Source: Rhodanobacter lindaniclasticus
GTDB lineage: Bacteria > Pseudomonadota > Gammaproteobacteria > Xanthomonadales > Rhodanobacteraceae
Length of the DNA stretch: 64,000 nucleotides
Assembly (NCBI RefSeq): GCF_004799035.1
Contig: NZ_MWIO01000015.1
Span: 1 to 64,000 of the forward strand
Reading direction: 5' to 3'
Shown here: positions 16,613 to 24,787 of the stretch, piece by piece
How positions within the stretch are numbered: position 1 is the stretch's first letter
Layout of the letters: every line of letters starts with the position of its first letter
Position numbers and translations under genes: made by a program
Notes under the pieces: generated by a model
The model's input: only the letters and a program-made list of their open reading frames with translations
The model's database searches: none
Told to the model about the DNA's origin: nothing

Positions 16613-17845
16613 TCAGGGCGCCCGCTTCAACGCCAGCACCGCGTTCAACCCGCCGAACGCGAACGAGTTGCTGAGCACCGCCCGCACCGGCATCTCGCGC
16701 GCCACGTTCGGCACATAGTCGAGATCGCAGGCGGAGTCGACCTGGTCGAGGTTGGCGGTGGGCGGCACCACGCCATCGCGCAGTGCGCCGATGGCGGCGA
16801 TCAGTTCCAGTGCGCCGGAGGCGCCGAGGGCGTGGCCGTGCATGGACTTGGTGGAGGACACCGCGAGGCGGTCGGCATGCGCGCCGAAGGCGAGGCGGAT
16901 CGCCTTGGTCTCGGTGACGTCGTTGGCCTGGGTGCCGGTGCCGTGGGCGTTGATGTAGTCGACGTCCTGCGCGGCGAGGCCGGCGTCGTCCAGCGCCTGG
17001 CGCATCGCGGCGGCGGCGCCGTCGGCGCTGGGCATCACGATGTCGCTGGCGTCCGCGCTCATGCCGCTGCCGGCCAGTTCCGCGAGGATGGTGGCGCCGC
17101 GCGAGCGCGCATGCTCCAGCGATTCCAGCACGAAGATGGCGGCGCCCTCGCCCAGCACCAGGCCGCGCCGGTTGGCGCTGAACGGGCGGCAGGTGTCGTC
17201 AGCCAGCACGCGCATGGCTTCCCATGCGCGCAGCGCGCCGTAGGTGAGGCAGGCCTCGGTGCCGCCGGTGACTGCGGCGTCGGCCATGCCACAGCGGATC
17301 ATCTGCGCGGCCTGGATGATCGCGTGGTTGGCCGAGGCGCAGGCGCTGGCCACGGCGAACGTGGGGCCGCGCAAACCGTAGGCGATGCTGATCTGGCTGG
17401 CCGAGGCGTTGGTCATCAGCCGCACGATGGTGAGCGGGTGCGCGCGCTGGGCGTTCTCGCCGTACAGGCGCCGGCTCTGCTCGTCCTGGGTGGTCTCGCC
17501 GCCGACGCCGGTGCCGACGACCACCGCGGTGCGCAGGCCGAGCCCGCGATTGGCGAACTCCAGCCCGGATTGCGCCACCGCCTCGCGCGCGGCGTGCAGC
17601 GCGAATTCCGAGGTGCGGTCGAGCGTGGGCAGGATGCGCTCGTCGAGATTGGCCGCCGGATCGAAGCTGGCCGGTACCTGCGCGGCGACCTTCACGCGCA
17701 GCCGTTCGGCGTCGGGGTGGCGCAGCGGACCGATCGCGCTGCGCCCTTCGCGCAGGCCTTGCCACAGCGCCGCGGCGCCGACGCCGAGCGGGCTGATCGC
17801 GCCCATGCCGGTGATCACCACGCGGCGCAGCGGCAGAGCTTGCAT
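16613..17845 (-). CDS. Beta-ketoacyl-ACP synthase II-type (FabF-like) ketosynthase
   Basis: A 410-residue condensing enzyme of the thiolase fold. The Cys-His-His triad is visible in VASACASANH (Cys), HGTGTQANDVTE (His) and KSMHGHALGASGA (His). The opening VVITGMGAISPLG is typical of FabF. The HGH variant of the last motif is more usual in specialised fatty-acyl or aryl-polyene-type ketosynthases than in primary FabF, which suggests a dedicated pathway. The ATG overlaps the last base of the ACP stop (TGATG), so the pair is coupled. No ketoreductase, dehydratase or acyltransferase lies beside it, so the pair probably borrows those activities from primary metabolism. Confidence 0.88.
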   Translation of the reverse strand: MQALPLRRVVITGMGAISPLGVGAAALWQGLREGRSAIGPLRHPDAERLRVKVAAQVPASFDPAANLDERILPTLDRTSEFALHAAREAVAQSGLEFANRGLGLRTAVVVGTGVGGETTQDEQSRRLYGENAQRAHPLTIVRLMTNASASQISIAYGLRGPTFAVASACASANHAIIQAAQMIRCGMADAAVTGGTEACLTYGALRAWEAMRVLADDTCRPFSANRRGLVLGEGAAIFVLESLEHARSRGATILAELAGSGMSADASDIVMPSADGAAAAMRQALDDAGLAAQDVDYINAHGTGTQANDVTETKAIRLAFGAHADRLAVSSTKSMHGHALGASGALELIAAIGALRDGVVPPTANLDQVDSACDLDYVPNVAREMPVRAVLSNSFAFGGLNAVLALKRAP

Positions 17846-18117
17846 CAGGCGGCTCCTTCACCGGCGCCGGCCCTGTCGGCCAGCGCCTTGTCCACCGCGT
17901 CGACCAGGCTCTGCGCGGTGTCGCGGTCGAAGTTGGCGCCCTGCTGGTCGGGGAAGTTGATGTTGAAGTGCTCCTCGATGTCGAAGATCAACTCGATCGC
18001 CTCCAGCGAGGCGATGCCCAGGTCCTTCAGGGTGGAGTCGGGTTTCACGTTGGCGACGTCGGTCTTGGCCTGTTTGGCGATGATCTCGAACACTTGCTGC
18101 TGGGTGGTGGCATTCAT
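17845..18117 (-). CDS. Acyl carrier protein
   Basis: A 90-residue acidic four-helix carrier protein. The phosphopantetheine serine is S37 in KDLGIASLEAIELIF; the usual DSL is here ASL, so the Asp before the Ser is replaced by Ala. The recognition helix that follows (EAIELIFDIEEHFNI) is normal. It is coupled to the downstream ketosynthase and is divergently oriented to the GNAT-type gene 91 nt away, so both directions share one control region. A dedicated carrier of this kind normally serves a specialised lipid or polyketide rather than bulk fatty-acid synthesis. Confidence 0.88.
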   Translation of the reverse strand: MNATTQQQVFEIIAKQAKTDVANVKPDSTLKDLGIASLEAIELIFDIEEHFNINFPDQQGANFDRDTAQSLVDAVDKALADRAGAGEGAA

Positions 18118-18208
18118 GGCATGTCCCGGGTGGCAGGCGGCAATGGAAGGCTGGCGCAAGGTGGCTGACGCAAGCTGACGGCCCCAGTCTAGGCACGCTC
18201 GCTTACTC

Positions 18209-19273
18209 ATGCCTTTCATTGCGCAACTGGAGCCGGACGCGCTGCTGGCGGCGTTCACGGCCGAACCGCCGGCCGGTTTCGCGGTGGACCGCTCGCCGCA
18301 GGGCATGCCGGCCTTCGTGGCGCCGTTCGACCTGCTGACCACCGCCGACGACGCGCTGCGCCGCCGCGTGGCCGCGCTGCCGCTGTACCGCCACTGGCGG
18401 GCGCTGCTGCGCTGGCGCACGCGCTTCGCCGGCAGCACCGTGACCGAGTACGCGCCGTTGCCGCCGGGGGTGGCGCCCGCAGCGCTGGCGCAGGGACTTA
18501 AGGCCGCTTTCGGGCGCCAGTGCCGGCTGCTGATCGTGAAGGACATCGCGCACGACTCGCCCTTGCTCGGCGACGCCGACAACGCGTATGCGCACGCCTT
18601 CGCCGGCGCCTGCGCGGCCGCGGGTTTCGTGCTGCTGGAGGGCCAGGCGCTGGCCTGGGTGCCGATCGACTTCGACTCGGAGGACGAGTACCTGGCGCGC
18701 CTGTCGCACGGCCGGCGGAAGAACATCCGGCGCAAACTGCGCGCGCGGGCCGCGCTGGATGTCGAGGCGGTGCCGACCGGCGACGCGCGCTTTCGCGACG
18801 AGGCGACGCTGGCGGCGTTCCACGCGCTGTTCGACAACGTCTACGCGCAAAGCACGATCCACTTCGACCGGCCCACCGCGGCCTTCTTCCGCACCCTGCT
18901 GCAGGATGCCGCCAGCGGCGGCGTGGTGTTCGTCTACCGTCACGGAGGCGCGATGATCGGCTGGAACCTCTGCTACGAACACGCCGGCAAGCTGATCGAC
19001 AAGTACGTCGGTTTTGCCTATCCGCAGGCGCGCGAGCACAACCTGTACTTCGTCAGCTGGATGCACAACCTCGAGCACGCGCGCCGGCGCGGGCTGACGC
19101 ATTACGTGGCCGGCTGGACCGATCCGGAAGTGAAAGCCTTTCTCGGCGCGCGGATGAGCTTCACCCGCCACGCGGTATACGCGCGCAACCCGCTGCTGCG
19201 CGCCTTGCTGCGTCGCCTCGGCGGTCATTTCGAAAGCGACCGCCAGTGGCAGGAGGCGAGGGCCGATGAGTGA
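18209..19273 (+). CDS. GNAT/FemAB-like acyl or aminoacyl transferase
   Basis: A 354-residue soluble protein of the GNAT superfamily in its double-domain, FemAB-like (Acetyltransf_6/peptidogalycan) form. Supporting regions are SEDEYLARLSHGRRKNIRRK in the middle, HFDRPTAAFFRTLL, and the central strand-helix VFVYRHGGAMIGWNLCYEHA with IDKYVGFAYPQAREHNLYF. Such enzymes transfer acyl groups from CoA or ACP, or amino acids from tRNA, to amines. The divergent ACP gene makes an ACP-bound donor attractive (inference). It overlaps the next gene by 8 nt and so is cotranscribed with it. Confidence 0.7.
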   Translation: MPFIAQLEPDALLAAFTAEPPAGFAVDRSPQGMPAFVAPFDLLTTADDALRRRVAALPLYRHWRALLRWRTRFAGSTVTEYAPLPPGVAPAALAQGLKAAFGRQCRLLIVKDIAHDSPLLGDADNAYAHAFAGACAAAGFVLLEGQALAWVPIDFDSEDEYLARLSHGRRKNIRRKLRARAALDVEAVPTGDARFRDEATLAAFHALFDNVYAQSTIHFDRPTAAFFRTLLQDAASGGVVFVYRHGGAMIGWNLCYEHAGKLIDKYVGFAYPQAREHNLYFVSWMHNLEHARRRGLTHYVAGWTDPEVKAFLGARMSFTRHAVYARNPLLRALLRRLGGHFESDRQWQEARADE

Positions 19274-20159
19274 GCTTTCGAACCAGCCGATCGTGCTGGA
19301 CATCGACCACTCCGTCGGCCCCCTGCGCGACCGGCTGGTGCTGCCGCTGGAACGCTGGCAGGAGTCGATCCGCTTCGGCTGTTCGCTGGCGAGGATGCGG
19401 CGCTTCGCGCGCGTGCTCGACGAGCTGTTGCCGACGCGCCACGGCACCGTGTTCACCGGCAGCGGCGACTTCCACCACCTGAGCTGGCCGCTGATCGCGC
19501 GCCTGCGCGGCAACGCGCCGTTCCAGGTGGTGGTGCTGGACAACCACCCGGACAACATGCGCTTCCCGTTCGGCGTCCATTGCGGCTCGTGGGTGCGCCG
19601 CGTGGCGCTGCTGCCGCAGGTGAGCCACGTGCACGTGCTCGGCATCACCTCCGCCGACATCGGCGCCGGGCATGCGTGGGAGAACTACCTGACGCCATTG
19701 CGGCGCGGCAGGCTGAGCTACTGGAGCACCGGCGTGGATACCGGCTGGTCGCGGCGACTCGGGCTGGCGCCGGCGTTCCATGGCTTCGACACGGCGGAGG
19801 CCATGCTCGATGCCTTCGTCGAAAGCCAGCGTGCCCAGACGCTGCCGAGTTACCTGTCGATCGACAAGGACGTGTTCGCACCCGAGGTGGCGCGCACCAA
19901 CTGGGACCAGGGCCGGCTGCAGCTCGACCACGCGCTGGCGCTGGTCGGCAGCCTGTGTCGCGGCCTGGTCGGCAGCGACATCAACGGCGAGATCTCGCAC
20001 TACCACTATCGCAGCTGGTGGAAGCGCAAGCTCTCCGCGATGGACGCGCAGCCGGCGGTCGACCCCGCGCAGCTCGCCGGCTGGCAGGCGCAGCAGCATG
20101 CGCTGAACGTGCAGTTGCTGGCGGCGATCGCGAACCTGCCGATGGCGTCATTCCCGTGA
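19266..20159 (+). CDS. Ureohydrolase-fold (arginase-like) enzyme
   Basis: A 297-residue protein with the metal-binding pattern of the arginase/agmatinase/histone deacetylase fold: SGDFHHLS, then VVLDNHPDNM (D-x-H-x-D) and LSIDKDVF (D-x-D). These are the positions that hold the binuclear manganese or zinc site, so catalysis of a C-N bond hydrolysis is plausible. Overall similarity to true arginases is low. It overlaps the transferase gene by 8 nt. Its last three residues (SFP) and stop are supplied by a dispersed palindrome (20147-20172), so the original C-terminus may have been altered. Confidence 0.62.
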   Translation: MSELSNQPIVLDIDHSVGPLRDRLVLPLERWQESIRFGCSLARMRRFARVLDELLPTRHGTVFTGSGDFHHLSWPLIARLRGNAPFQVVVLDNHPDNMRFPFGVHCGSWVRRVALLPQVSHVHVLGITSADIGAGHAWENYLTPLRRGRLSYWSTGVDTGWSRRLGLAPAFHGFDTAEAMLDAFVESQRAQTLPSYLSIDKDVFAPEVARTNWDQGRLQLDHALALVGSLCRGLVGSDINGEISHYHYRSWWKRKLSAMDAQPAVDPAQLAGWQAQQHALNVQLLAAIANLPMASFP

Positions 20160-20172
20160 AAGCGGGAGTGAC
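20147..20172. repeat. GTCATTCCCG hairpin between convergent genes
   Basis: GTCATTCCCG (20147-20156) and CGGGAGTGAC (20163-20172) form a 10-bp stem with one G-T pair around a TGAAAG loop. The consensus GTCATTCCCGCGAAAGCGGGAATGAC is a widespread bacterial dispersed repeat. It overlaps the 3' end of the ureohydrolase-like gene and lies 24 nt from the end of the convergent aminotransferase gene, where it could serve as a bidirectional terminator. Confidence 0.6.
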
Positions 20173-20196
20173 GACGGGAGCGCCATCGTCAGCGTC

Positions 20197-21408
20197 TCAG
20201 CGCAGCACCGCCTCCAGCACGCCGCAGATCGCCTCGAAGTCCGCCTCGTCCATCCACGGGCTGTTGCCGACCGTGAGGCTGCGCGCGGCGAAGTCGCGCG
20301 CGCGCGGCACATCCGCGGCAGGAACCACGCCGGCGAGGTGGGGGTAGTCGGGCAGGGCGTGGATGAACAGGCGGCTGACGCCGAGGCCGCTTTGCCACAG
20401 TTGCGCCAGCGCGGCGTCGCGGCGGCGCTGGTCGGGCAGCAGCAGCAGGAAGAACGGCCAGGTGCCGCGGGCGTGCGGCGGGTCATCCAGCACCTGCACG
20501 CCGGGGATGTCGCGCAGTCGCGACAGCCGGCGTTGCGCCTGCGCGGCGGTGTGCGCCAGGAACGCCGGCAGGCGCGCAGCGGCATGCGCGCCCACCGCCT
20601 GCCGCCAGCGGCCGACGCGATGCAGCGGGATCGTCGGCGGGAAATCGTCGCCCACCGCGGCGATCTCGTCACCGCGGCGCAGCGCGCGGCGCAAGGGATT
20701 GCCATAGGCCAGCCGCAACCCCCACGGCCGGTACAGCACGGCGTAGCCGAGCAGTTCGAAACACCGGCGCCATTCCCAGCCAGACTGCCGCGGCACGCGC
20801 GCCGCCGCATCGGCCAGCCGCTCGCGCAGCGCGGGATCGCGCGCGGTGAGCAGGCCGCCTTCGTAGATCGACAGACCCTTGCCGGCGGCCAGGCTGAAGA
20901 AGCCCACGTCACCGGCCAGCCCCACGCTGGCGCCGTCCGCCCGGCGCGCACCCAGCGCCTGCGCGGCGTCCTCGATGACGTACGCGCCGACCTCGTGCGC
21001 GACGGCGAGCGCGGCGTCGACGTCGGCGACACGGCCGCCCAGGTGAGTCGGCACGATCGCCAGCGTGCGTTCGTCGCAGGCGGCACGCAGCGCGGTCGGG
21101 TCCAGGTCATGGTGGCCGGGCGCGAGATCGCACAATTGCAGTTCCAGTCCCGCCTGCCGCACGGCGATCGCCACCAGCGGACAGGTGAAGGCCGGCACCA
21201 CCACGCGACGGCGTTGCGGCTGCAGTTCACGCAGCGTGGCCAGCGCAAGCAGAAGTGCGGCGGTGCCGGAGCAGGTCAGTGACAGCGGCGGCAAGCCCAG
21301 CAGCGCGGCGACGTCGGCGGCCAGCGTCGGCGCACCGGGGCGCAGGTCGGCCAGCTGCAGCGGCAGGCCGGCGGTGGGCGGCAATTCGTGGCGGCGGCGG
21401 GGCAGCAT
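20197..21408 (-). CDS. DegT/DnrJ/EryC1/StrS-family aminotransferase
   Basis: A 403-residue PLP enzyme of the sugar-aminotransferase family. TCSGTAALLLAL binds the cofactor phosphate, VVVPAFTCPLVAIAVRQAG is the typical early strand-loop, VIEDAAQALGA carries the Asp that holds the pyridine nitrogen, and FFSLAAGKGLSIYEGGLL contains the Schiff-base Lys. Family members aminate nucleotide sugars (for example ArnB) or other cyclic ketones. The start at 21408 gives the conserved length; the open frame upstream overlaps the EamA-like gene and looks non-coding. It is the last gene of the long minus-strand operon that begins with the outer-membrane factor at 27371. Confidence 0.82.
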   Translation of the reverse strand: MLPRRRHELPPTAGLPLQLADLRPGAPTLAADVAALLGLPPLSLTCSGTAALLLALATLRELQPQRRRVVVPAFTCPLVAIAVRQAGLELQLCDLAPGHHDLDPTALRAACDERTLAIVPTHLGGRVADVDAALAVAHEVGAYVIEDAAQALGARRADGASVGLAGDVGFFSLAAGKGLSIYEGGLLTARDPALRERLADAAARVPRQSGWEWRRCFELLGYAVLYRPWGLRLAYGNPLRRALRRGDEIAAVGDDFPPTIPLHRVGRWRQAVGAHAAARLPAFLAHTAAQAQRRLSRLRDIPGVQVLDDPPHARGTWPFFLLLLPDQRRRDAALAQLWQSGLGVSRLFIHALPDYPHLAGVVPAADVPRARDFAARSLTVGNSPWMDEADFEAICGVLEAVLR

Positions 21409-21428
21409 GGGCAGCGCGTGGCCTGCGT

Positions 21429-21824
21429 TCAGATGACGGCCGCTTCCGGCGCGTGCTCGCGGCTCTCGGCCAGCCCGAGGCAGGCGATGCCGGCGAGGAT
21501 CGCGATCGCGCCAAGCACGCGGGCGGCGGTGAGGTGTTCGTCGAACAGCCACACCGACAGCAGCATCACCGAGACCACTTCCAGGTGCGAGGCGGCGAAG
21601 GCGGGGCCGATCGGCGCGTGTTTCAGCAGCGCCATCCAGGTGAAGAACGCACCGACGTAGCCGACCACCGCGCCGTACACCCACGGCTGGCCGAACACGC
21701 GCAGCAGCCACGCCAGGCTCGCCTCCACAGGCAGCGCCTGGGTGCCGGCATACTTGAAGCTGATCTGCGCCAGCGTGTCGAAGCCCATCAGCAGCAGGAA
21801 GCCGAACAGGTAGAAGCGCTTCAT
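21429..21824 (-). CDS. Small EamA/ArnF-like membrane protein, four helices
   Basis: A 131-residue integral membrane protein with about four transmembrane segments (for example FYLFGFLLLMGFDTLAQISF and VSVMLLSVWLFDEHLTAARV). It matches half of an EamA/DMT transporter and is the size of ArnE/ArnF, which pair to flip an undecaprenyl-phosphate-linked aminosugar. The acidic/aromatic LFDEHLTAARVLG segment is the typical DMT C-terminal signature. The start codon overlaps the stop of its twin by 4 nt, so the two are made together and probably form a heterodimer. Confidence 0.75.
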   Translation of the reverse strand: MKRFYLFGFLLLMGFDTLAQISFKYAGTQALPVEASLAWLLRVFGQPWVYGAVVGYVGAFFTWMALLKHAPIGPAFAASHLEVVSVMLLSVWLFDEHLTAARVLGAIAILAGIACLGLAESREHAPEAAVI

Positions 21825-22198
21825 GCGCCCAGCCCCACGATCGCCACGCCCAGCGTGACCAGCGCGATGCCGGCCACGCGCAGCCGGGTGAGTCTCTCGC
21901 CGAACAGGAAGCGCCCGGCCAGCATGATCGCCACGATGTTGATCGAGCCGAGCAGCACGCCCTCGGACAGCGGGATCAGCGAGAGGAAGGCGATCCACAC
22001 CAGGAACTCGGCCACGTAGCTGCCGATGCCGAGCCACAGCCACGGCCGCGACGCCATGTACTTCCAGCGCGCCAGGCCGTCGCCGGCCGTCGGGTCGCCC
22101 GCCGCCGCCTTGAACGCCAGCTGGCCGCCGGTGTCGAGCACGATGTTGAGCAGCCAGAGACTGGCAACGAGGGGGGAGATGGCGCCCGCCGCCGGCAT
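21821..22198 (-). CDS. Small EamA/ArnE-like membrane protein, four helices
   Basis: A 125-residue partner of the preceding protein, again with about four transmembrane segments (PLVASLWLLNIVLDTGGQLA, then a segment ending LFGERLTRLRVAGIALVTLG). It shares the DMT half-transporter signature. The gene begins 2 nt after the alpha/beta hydrolase and overlaps its twin by 4 nt. With the DegT aminotransferase downstream, the arrangement recalls Arn-type aminosugar-lipid modification, although ArnA, ArnC, ArnD and ArnT homologues are absent here, so the substrate is unknown. Confidence 0.75.
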   Translation of the reverse strand: MPAAGAISPLVASLWLLNIVLDTGGQLAFKAAAGDPTAGDGLARWKYMASRPWLWLGIGSYVAEFLVWIAFLSLIPLSEGVLLGSINIVAIMLAGRFLFGERLTRLRVAGIALVTLGVAIVGLGA

Positions 22199-22200
22199 GG

Positions 22201-23070
22201 TCAGGCCGCCGCGCGCGATGCGGCGATGCCGTCGAAGAACGCCGCCGAACGCTCGATCAGGGTGCGCCGCTGCTTGTCGATGGTGATCATGTGGTAGCTG
22301 TCGTCGAGCAGCAGCAGCTCGGTCGGCGCGCTGACCGCGCGCACCACCAGCTCGGCGTTCTTCGGGCTGGCCACGTCGTCGTCGCTGGCGTGGGCGACCA
22401 GGCACGGCGCGGTCACCTGCGGCAGCTGGCGCCGCACGCTGGCGGCCAGGCCGTACATCTCCGCCAGCGAGTACCACGGGTTGCCGGGCAGGCCGGCGGC
22501 GGCGCTGTCGCCGCCGAGCATCGCCGCGCTGACCTGGGCGCGCAGGCGCTCGTCGCGAATGCCGTAGGGCGGCTGCTCCATGAAGCTGCGGCCGCGGCCG
22601 ATGCCCAGTTTCTTCAGCAGCGGCAGCATGAACGACAGCCGCGCCAGCGGCGGAATGCTCCAGCCGTCGTAGCGGAAGGTGGCGCCGTACACGCCCACGC
22701 CGGCGACCTGCCCCGGACGATCGGCGGCCAGTTTCAACGCCAGCAGCGCGCCCATCGACAGGCCGCCGACGAACAGCTGATCGACCTTGCCGAGCAGATC
22801 GTCGGCGGCCTGCTGCACGCTGGCGTACCAGTCGTGCCAGCCGGTGGCGAGCAGGTCGTCGGCGCTGCCGCAATGCCCGGCCAGCTGCATGCCGTGCACG
22901 GTGAAGCCGGCGCGGTTCAGGCCCTTGCCGAGCAGCTTCATTTCCATCGGCGTGCCGGTGAGGCCGTGGATCAGCAGCACGCCGCGGCGGCCACCCTCGA
23001 GGAAGAAGTCGGTTTGCTGGATCACGCGCAGGCCTGGCGGGACGGAATCGTGGCGGTTTGCCGCCAGCAT
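22201..23070 (-). CDS. Alpha/beta-fold hydrolase (carboxylesterase/lysophospholipase-like)
   Basis: A 289-residue cytoplasmic serine hydrolase. GVLLIHGLTGTPMEMK gives the oxyanion-hole HG, FVGGLSMGALLALK the nucleophile Ser, a Asp lies in LVAHASDDDVASPKN, and the catalytic His is in DDSYHMITIDKQR. The pattern is like the Est30 carboxylesterase group. It lies 20 nt after the adaptor gene and 2 nt before the small membrane pair, inside the operon. An offloading or trimming role on an acyl intermediate is possible but is inference. Start set at the ATG giving the conserved core; the frame is open further upstream. Confidence 0.8.
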   Translation of the reverse strand: MLAANRHDSVPPGLRVIQQTDFFLEGGRRGVLLIHGLTGTPMEMKLLGKGLNRAGFTVHGMQLAGHCGSADDLLATGWHDWYASVQQAADDLLGKVDQLFVGGLSMGALLALKLAADRPGQVAGVGVYGATFRYDGWSIPPLARLSFMLPLLKKLGIGRGRSFMEQPPYGIRDERLRAQVSAAMLGGDSAAAGLPGNPWYSLAEMYGLAASVRRQLPQVTAPCLVAHASDDDVASPKNAELVVRAVSAPTELLLLDDSYHMITIDKQRRTLIERSAAFFDGIAASRAAA

Positions 23071-23090
23071 GATCGCCGGGGGCGGTTTCC

Positions 23091-24035
23091 TCAGTCTTTC
23101 GCCGCACCGGCGGGCTTGTCGAAACGCACCACCACGCGCTGGCCGATGCGCAGCGACGACGGCTGGTCGAAGGTCAGCACGCACTCCACGGTGCGTGCGT
23201 TGGCGCGCACCTGCGGGTCGTTCTCCAGCGTGGCCGGGCCGTACACCTGGCCGATGCGCAGCACGTGCGCGGCCCAGTGGCTTCCGTCGCGGTCGCTGTC
23301 GGCGCTGACCTCGGCCGGCATGCCGGGGTGGACCGCGCCGACGAAGCTGTCGTTGAGCTCGGCGCGCACGATGCGCGGCTTGTCCGGCAGCAGGGTGAAC
23401 AGCGCGCCGGAGCCCGGCGACACGCTCGCCCCGGGCTGCGCCGCCACGTGCACCACCTGGGCGTCGAACGGGGCGTGCAGGCTGCGCTGCTGCAACTCAT
23501 AGCGGGTCTCCTGCAGCTTCTGCGTGGCCATGTCCTGCGCGGCACGCGCGGCCAGTTGCTCGGCGTCGAGCTGGGCCGCCGCCTCGCGCGCATCGTCGGC
23601 GCTCTGGCCGTCGCCGGCGCCGGCAGCCGCGGCGGCGGCCAGGCGCTGCGCGCGCTGCCGCGCCGCCTGCTGCTTGACGCCGAGCAGCTTGAGCTGGGCC
23701 TGCGCCTGCTCCAGTTGCGCCTGTGCGGCGTCCACCGCCAGCTGCGCCGGGTGCGTATCCAGTGCGGCCAGCAACTGGCCCCGCTTCACGCGGTCGCCCT
23801 CGTGCGCCGCCACCGTGGCGAGCACGCCTTCGCGCGGCATCGACAGTTCCAGCAGGCCACCCTGGATGTCGATCCGGCCACGCGCCACCGCGGCGTAACG
23901 GGCGACCGGTGCGGCGGCGCCGGCCGGCGCGTCGCCCGGCTGCGAGCAGCCGCCGAGCAGCCCGGCGACGCCCAGCGCGAGGATGCCAAACCGGAGCGCG
24001 CGGCGGTGCGGGGAATGCGGTGCGAGCGAGGTCAT
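23091..24035 (-). CDS. HlyD/MacA-type periplasmic adaptor lipoprotein
   Basis: A 314-residue membrane-fusion protein with lipobox LLGGC in the N-terminal signal (GILALGVAGLLGGC). The lipoyl half-motif GVLATVAAHEGDRVKRGQ is followed by a long coiled-coil hairpin rich in Ala, Gln and Arg, then the second half (HAPFDAQVVHVAAQPGASV) and a beta-barrel domain. It bridges the FtsX-like permease to the outer-membrane factor. Its ATG overlaps the ATPase stop by 4 nt. Confidence 0.88.
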   Translation of the reverse strand: MTSLAPHSPHRRALRFGILALGVAGLLGGCSQPGDAPAGAAAPVARYAAVARGRIDIQGGLLELSMPREGVLATVAAHEGDRVKRGQLLAALDTHPAQLAVDAAQAQLEQAQAQLKLLGVKQQAARQRAQRLAAAAAAGAGDGQSADDAREAAAQLDAEQLAARAAQDMATQKLQETRYELQQRSLHAPFDAQVVHVAAQPGASVSPGSGALFTLLPDKPRIVRAELNDSFVGAVHPGMPAEVSADSDRDGSHWAAHVLRIGQVYGPATLENDPQVRANARTVECVLTFDQPSSLRIGQRVVVRFDKPAGAAKD

Positions 24036-24787
24036 GGGGCGGGTTCCTGGGGATCGATGGCCGGTGCCGCGGGGCGCCGGTCGCTGAGGATGCGGCCGTC
24101 CTCCATCGCCAGCACGCGGTCGGCGTGGACGACCAGCCGCGGGTCGTGGCTGACGCACAGCACGGTGGTGCCGTGGGCGTGCGCGATGCGATGCAGGATG
24201 TCGATGATGACCTGGCCGTTGGCGGCATCCAGCGCGCTGGTCGGCTCGTCGGCGAACAGCAGCTCCGGCTGCTTGGCCAATGCGCGGGCGATCGCCACGC
24301 GCTGCTTCTCGCCGCCGGACAGTTCGGACGGACGCAGCCGCATGCGATGCGCCAGCCCGACCTCCTCCAGCGATTGCCGCGCGCGCCGGCGCGCCTCGTC
24401 GCGCGACAGGCCCATGTGGTTCAGCGGCAGCTCGACCTGCTCGAACGCATTCAACGCGGGGAACAGGTTGAAGCCCTGGAACACGAAGCCGGTGTGCTGC
24501 AGGCGGAAGCGCTCCAGCGCGCGCAGGTCGAGCTGGCCCAGCTCGCTGCCGAGCGCGCGCACGCGGCCGCCGTCCACCTTCTGCAGGCCGCTGAGCACCG
24601 CCAGCAAGGTGCTCTTGCCGCAGCCGGACGGGCCGGAGATCAACGTGAGTTCGCCGGCGTGGATGCTCAGCGACAGGCCGTCCAGCACCTGCGTGCGCTG
24701 GTTGCCGGAGACGAACGCCTTGCTGACGTTGTCGGCCTGCAGCGACGGCACGCGCGCGGTTTCGGTGGTGGCGGGCATCGCGCTCAT
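24032..24787 (-). CDS. ABC transporter ATPase (MacB/LolD-type)
   Basis: A 251-residue nucleotide-binding subunit: Walker A GPSGCGKST, Q-loop in FVFQGFNLFP, signature LSGGEKQRVAIARAL, Walker B ELLFADEPTSALD and switch His in VLCVSHDPR. The sequence groups with the MacB/LolD/FtsE class, which drives mechanotransmission rather than transmembrane substrate passage. It is coupled at both ends by 4-nt overlaps (the permease before it, the adaptor after it). Confidence 0.93.
   Translation of the reverse strand: MSAMPATTETARVPSLQADNVSKAFVSGNQRTQVLDGLSLSIHAGELTLISGPSGCGKSTLLAVLSGLQKVDGGRVRALGSELGQLDLRALERFRLQHTGFVFQGFNLFPALNAFEQVELPLNHMGLSRDEARRRARQSLEEVGLAHRMRLRPSELSGGEKQRVAIARALAKQPELLFADEPTSALDAANGQVIIDILHRIAHAHGTTVLCVSHDPRLVVHADRVLAMEDGRILSDRRPAAPAIDPQEPAP

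Noticed and set aside
18118-18837. Long N-terminal extension of the ACP frame on the minus strand
   Set aside because: The extension is Ser/Arg-rich, overlaps the divergent transferase gene, and carrier proteins are about 80-90 residues.
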